A DNA stretch of 8,477 bases, taken from contig VBGE01000271.1 of assembly GCA_005880345.1 (NCBI GenBank), positions 1-8,477 on the forward strand. Reading direction: 5' to 3'. Under the pieces are notes generated by a model. It was not told the DNA's origin and ran no database searches. It saw nothing but the letters and a program-made list of their open reading frames with translations. A program made the position numbers and the translations under genes. The stretch is from Chloroflexota bacterium. Its GTDB lineage: Bacteria > Chloroflexota > Dormibacteria > Dormibacterales > Dormibacteraceae. How positions within the stretch are numbered: the first letter of the stretch is position 1; the number at the start of each line of letters is the position of its first letter. Of this stretch, positions 6,762-8,477 are shown piece by piece.

Positions 6762-7432
6762 TCGCGCTCATCAAGAAGGTCTACCGCGCCATCCCTGACT
6801 ACGACGCGCTCACCGCGGAGATCAACCCGCTGGTGATCACTCGCTCGGGCGAAGTCGTCGCGGGAGACGCCAAGCTCGAGATGGACGACAACTCCGCATG
6901 GCGGCACAAGGACCTCGAGCAGAAGTACGGCTCGGTCATCGAAGGTGACCCATATGAGGTCGAGGCGCACAAACGCGGCCTGACCTACGTGTCGCTGGAC
7001 GGCGACATCGGGATCATCGGCAACGGGGCAGGGTTGTGCATGAGCACCCTGGACCTGGTGCAGCGCGCGGGCGGACGCCCGGCGAACTTCTGCGACATCG
7101 GCGGCGGGGCCAAGGCCGAGGTGGTCGAGAACGCCCTGGCCGTGATCCTGATGAACCCGAAGGTCAAAGGCGTGCTGATCAACGTGTTCGGTGGCATCAC
7201 CCGCGGTGACGAGGTCGCAAAAGGGATCGTGACCGCCCGGGACAACTTGAAGATGCGTCTGCCGCTGGTGGTGCGACTGAGCGGGACCCGAATGGAGGAA
7301 GGACGCGAGATCCTCCAGAAAAACGGCATCGAGCCGGGGGTCAGCGCCTGGGAGGCGGCACAGAAGATCGTCGAGGTGTCCTCCGCGCTGGTGGGGAAGT
7401 CTCCGTCGAAGACGGGGGATGGGGCTGCATGA
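6623..7432 (+). CDS. sucC: Succinyl-CoA synthetase beta subunit, main part after frameshift
   Basis: With SucD this subunit makes succinate and ATP (or GTP) from succinyl-CoA, ADP (or GDP) and phosphate. SucC sequence in this frame is recognisable from 6593; ATG 6623 (the Met of [11 protein letters not shown]) is simply the first start codon and lies inside the normal protein. Family segments in order: [20 protein letters not shown] (Mg/ATP site of the ATP-grasp domain), [47 protein letters not shown], the [17 protein letters not shown] loop that contacts the alpha subunit and the phosphohistidine, and [16 protein letters not shown]. Joined to the fragment at 6366-6584 the gene would be near 355 residues, against about 375-395 in relatives. 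The C terminus looks complete and overlaps sucD by ATGA. As written, no intact SucC could be made. Confidence 0.88.
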   Translation: MDIEQVAEESPEAIARLYPNPWRGPLDFELGQLVYDTGLGEHARPLIALIKKVYRAIPDYDALTAEINPLVITRSGEVVAGDAKLEMDDNSAWRHKDLEQKYGSVIEGDPYEVEAHKRGLTYVSLDGDIGIIGNGAGLCMSTLDLVQRAGGRPANFCDIGGGAKAEVVENALAVILMNPKVKGVLINVFGGITRGDEVAKGIVTARDNLKMRLPLVVRLSGTRMEEGREILQKNGIEPGVSAWEAAQKIVEVSSALVGKSPSKTGDGAA

Positions 7433-8292
7433 GCATCCTCCTCGACTCCTCGAGCAAGGTCATCGTCCAGGGCATCACGGGACGCGAGGGCTCTTTCCAC
7501 ACGGAGCAGATGCAGGCGATCGGGACGAAGGTGGTCGGTGGCGTCAGCCCGGGCAAGGGCGGCACCAGCCACCTGGGAGTGCCCGTCTTCAACACCGTGG
7601 CCGATGCGGTGGAGGCGACGGGCGCTGAGGCTTCCGGCATCTTCGTGCCGGCGCCCTTCGCCGCCGACGCGATCATGGAGGCGGCCGCGGCCGGGATCAC
7701 GCTGATCGTGTGCATCACCGAGGGCATCCCGATCCAGGACATGATCAGGGTCAAGGACTTCCTGCGCGGTCACCCACGGGCGCGCCTGGTCGGCGCCAAC
7801 TGCCCCGGCCTCATCACGCCTGGGCAAGCCAAGATCGGCATCATCCCGCAGCGCATCACGACGCCAGGTTCGGTCGGAATGGTGTCGAGGAGCGGGACGC
7901 TGACCTATGAGGTGGGATCGGCGCTGTCGGCGGCAGGCATTGGCCAATCGACGATCGTCGGCATCGGCGGAGACCCCGTGCTCGGGATGACGTTCAGCGA
8001 CGTGGTCGAGCTGTTCGAGAAGGACACCGCCACCACCCACCTGGTATTGATCGGCGAGATCGGCGGCAGCGACGAGGAACGCGCCGCCGAGCTGCTCGGG
8101 CGCGGCTCGCGGCTGAAGTCGGTGGCCTTCATCTCCGGACGAACCGCTCCCGAAGGCAAGCGGATGGGCCACGCAGGCGCCATCATTTCAGGCAACCGTG
8201 GGACGGCCAAGAGCAAGGAAGAGGCATTTCGCCAAGCCGGCGTCGCGGTCGCCGAGACGACCGACGACATCGTGGGCTTGCTGAGATCGTGA
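7429..8292 (+). CDS. sucD: Succinyl-CoA synthetase alpha subunit
   Basis: This 287-residue protein is full length and intact. It binds CoA through the N-terminal Rossmann domain ([16 protein letters not shown] at residues 10-25) and carries the phosphorylated histidine, here His248 in [13 protein letters not shown]. Other landmarks are CPGLITP at 125-131, [10 protein letters not shown] from 153, GIGGDPV at 178-184 and [11 protein letters not shown] at 207-217. It completes the operon's path by cleaving succinyl-CoA to succinate with substrate-level phosphorylation, feeding the TCA cycle. The ATG overlaps the sucC stop (ATGA), so translation is probably coupled, with G-rich runs (7414-7418, 7421-7424) upstream as weak ribosome binding sites. 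Unlike its partner gene it shows no damage, so the lesion in sucC stands out. Confidence 0.96.
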   Translation: MSILLDSSSKVIVQGITGREGSFHTEQMQAIGTKVVGGVSPGKGGTSHLGVPVFNTVADAVEATGAEASGIFVPAPFAADAIMEAAAAGITLIVCITEGIPIQDMIRVKDFLRGHPRARLVGANCPGLITPGQAKIGIIPQRITTPGSVGMVSRSGTLTYEVGSALSAAGIGQSTIVGIGGDPVLGMTFSDVVELFEKDTATTHLVLIGEIGGSDEERAAELLGRGSRLKSVAFISGRTAPEGKRMGHAGAIISGNRGTAKSKEEAFRQAGVAVAETTDDIVGLLRS

Positions 8293-8301
8293 TGCGGTCC
8301 C

Positions 8302-8333
8302 CGCGAAATCACGGCGCAGCCTCGGATTTCGCG
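8302..8333. terminator. Inverted repeat after sucD, possible terminator or regulatory hairpin
   Basis: CGCGAAATC at 8302-8310 is perfectly complementary to GATTTCGCG at 8325-8333, with a 14-base loop. It begins ten bases after the sucD stop and ends three bases before the next gene's likely ATG (8336). No T-run follows, so it is not a classical intrinsic terminator. It could slow or end transcription of the operon, stabilise its 3' end, be a protein-binding palindrome, or hide the start region of the next gene. Confidence 0.5.
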
Positions 8334-8335
8334 AG

Positions 8336-8477
8336 ATGAGTGTCATGCCGATTGCGGTCACCAGGGCGCTGCGCACCGACCGGCTGCGCGACGTCGGCAT
8401 CGCCTCGGCGCTGCTGCTCTGGCTCGTCTACACGCGGCTCTACTTCGTCTTGCAGGCGATGCATCTGGGCGCCCCGA
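8336..8477 (+). CDS. Probable membrane protein, N-terminal part (3' end outside window)
   Basis: An open frame starts at ATG 8336 (or the in-frame ATG at 8345) and runs off the window after 47 residues. It begins with a short basic, polar stretch (MSVMPIAVTRALRTDRLRD) followed by a hydrophobic segment, VGIASALLLWLVYTRLYFVL, that looks like a first transmembrane helix with positive charge on the inner side. This resembles the first helix of polytopic membrane proteins, but too little is present to name a family. There is no strong Shine-Dalgarno sequence, and the inverted repeat at 8302-8333 sits directly ahead. Same strand as the operon, yet functionally it may be separate. Confidence 0.55.
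   Translation, partial: MSVMPIAVTRALRTDRLRDVGIASALLLWLVYTRLYFVLQAMHLGAP

Overview
High-GC bacterial DNA. The content is ordinary chromosomal metabolism, with no phage, transposon, CRISPR or RNA genes seen. The two-part (split) methylmalonyl-CoA mutase, paired SCP2-type lipid carriers and gene style suggest a soil or subsurface lineage related to Chloroflexota, Dormibacterota or Actinomycetota. No marker gene in the window settles the taxonomy.

Layout: (1) Positions 3-308 are the 3' end of a plus-strand FHA-domain protein. It is convergent with a DinB-like metal-binding protein on the minus strand (292-876), and the two overlap tail to tail by 17 bp. (2) A 63-bp divergent intergenic region (877-939) carries a small palindrome and a perfect AGGAGG ribosome binding site. 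(3) From 940 to 8292 a tightly packed plus-strand operon runs with junctions such as GTGA, TGATG and ATGA. Its order is SCP2 carrier, second SCP2-like protein, 3-hydroxyacyl-CoA dehydrogenase, methylmalonyl-CoA epimerase, methylmalonyl-CoA mutase large (catalytic) subunit, a VOC/glyoxalase-fold protein, propionyl-CoA carboxylase beta subunit, and succinyl-CoA synthetase beta (sucC) and alpha (sucD). (4) A perfect 9-bp inverted repeat sits between sucD and the start of a probable membrane protein that runs off the window.

Together the operon encodes most of the route propionyl-CoA -> (S)-methylmalonyl-CoA -> (R)-methylmalonyl-CoA -> succinyl-CoA -> succinate with nucleotide triphosphate formation. 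A beta-oxidation dehydrogenase and lipid carriers lie upstream. This fits use of odd-chain, branched-chain or sterol-like lipids. The carboxylase biotin-carrying subunit and the B12-binding mutase subunit are not in the window.

The most striking observation is that three of the operon's enzymes (dehydrogenase, carboxylase beta, sucC) each lack an internal block of roughly 35-55 conserved residues. The loss is in frame in the first and frameshifting in the other two, while the surrounding sequence stays well conserved. Either the assembly dropped short segments or this is real, recent gene damage; the sequence alone cannot decide. I saw no convincing new biological system here.
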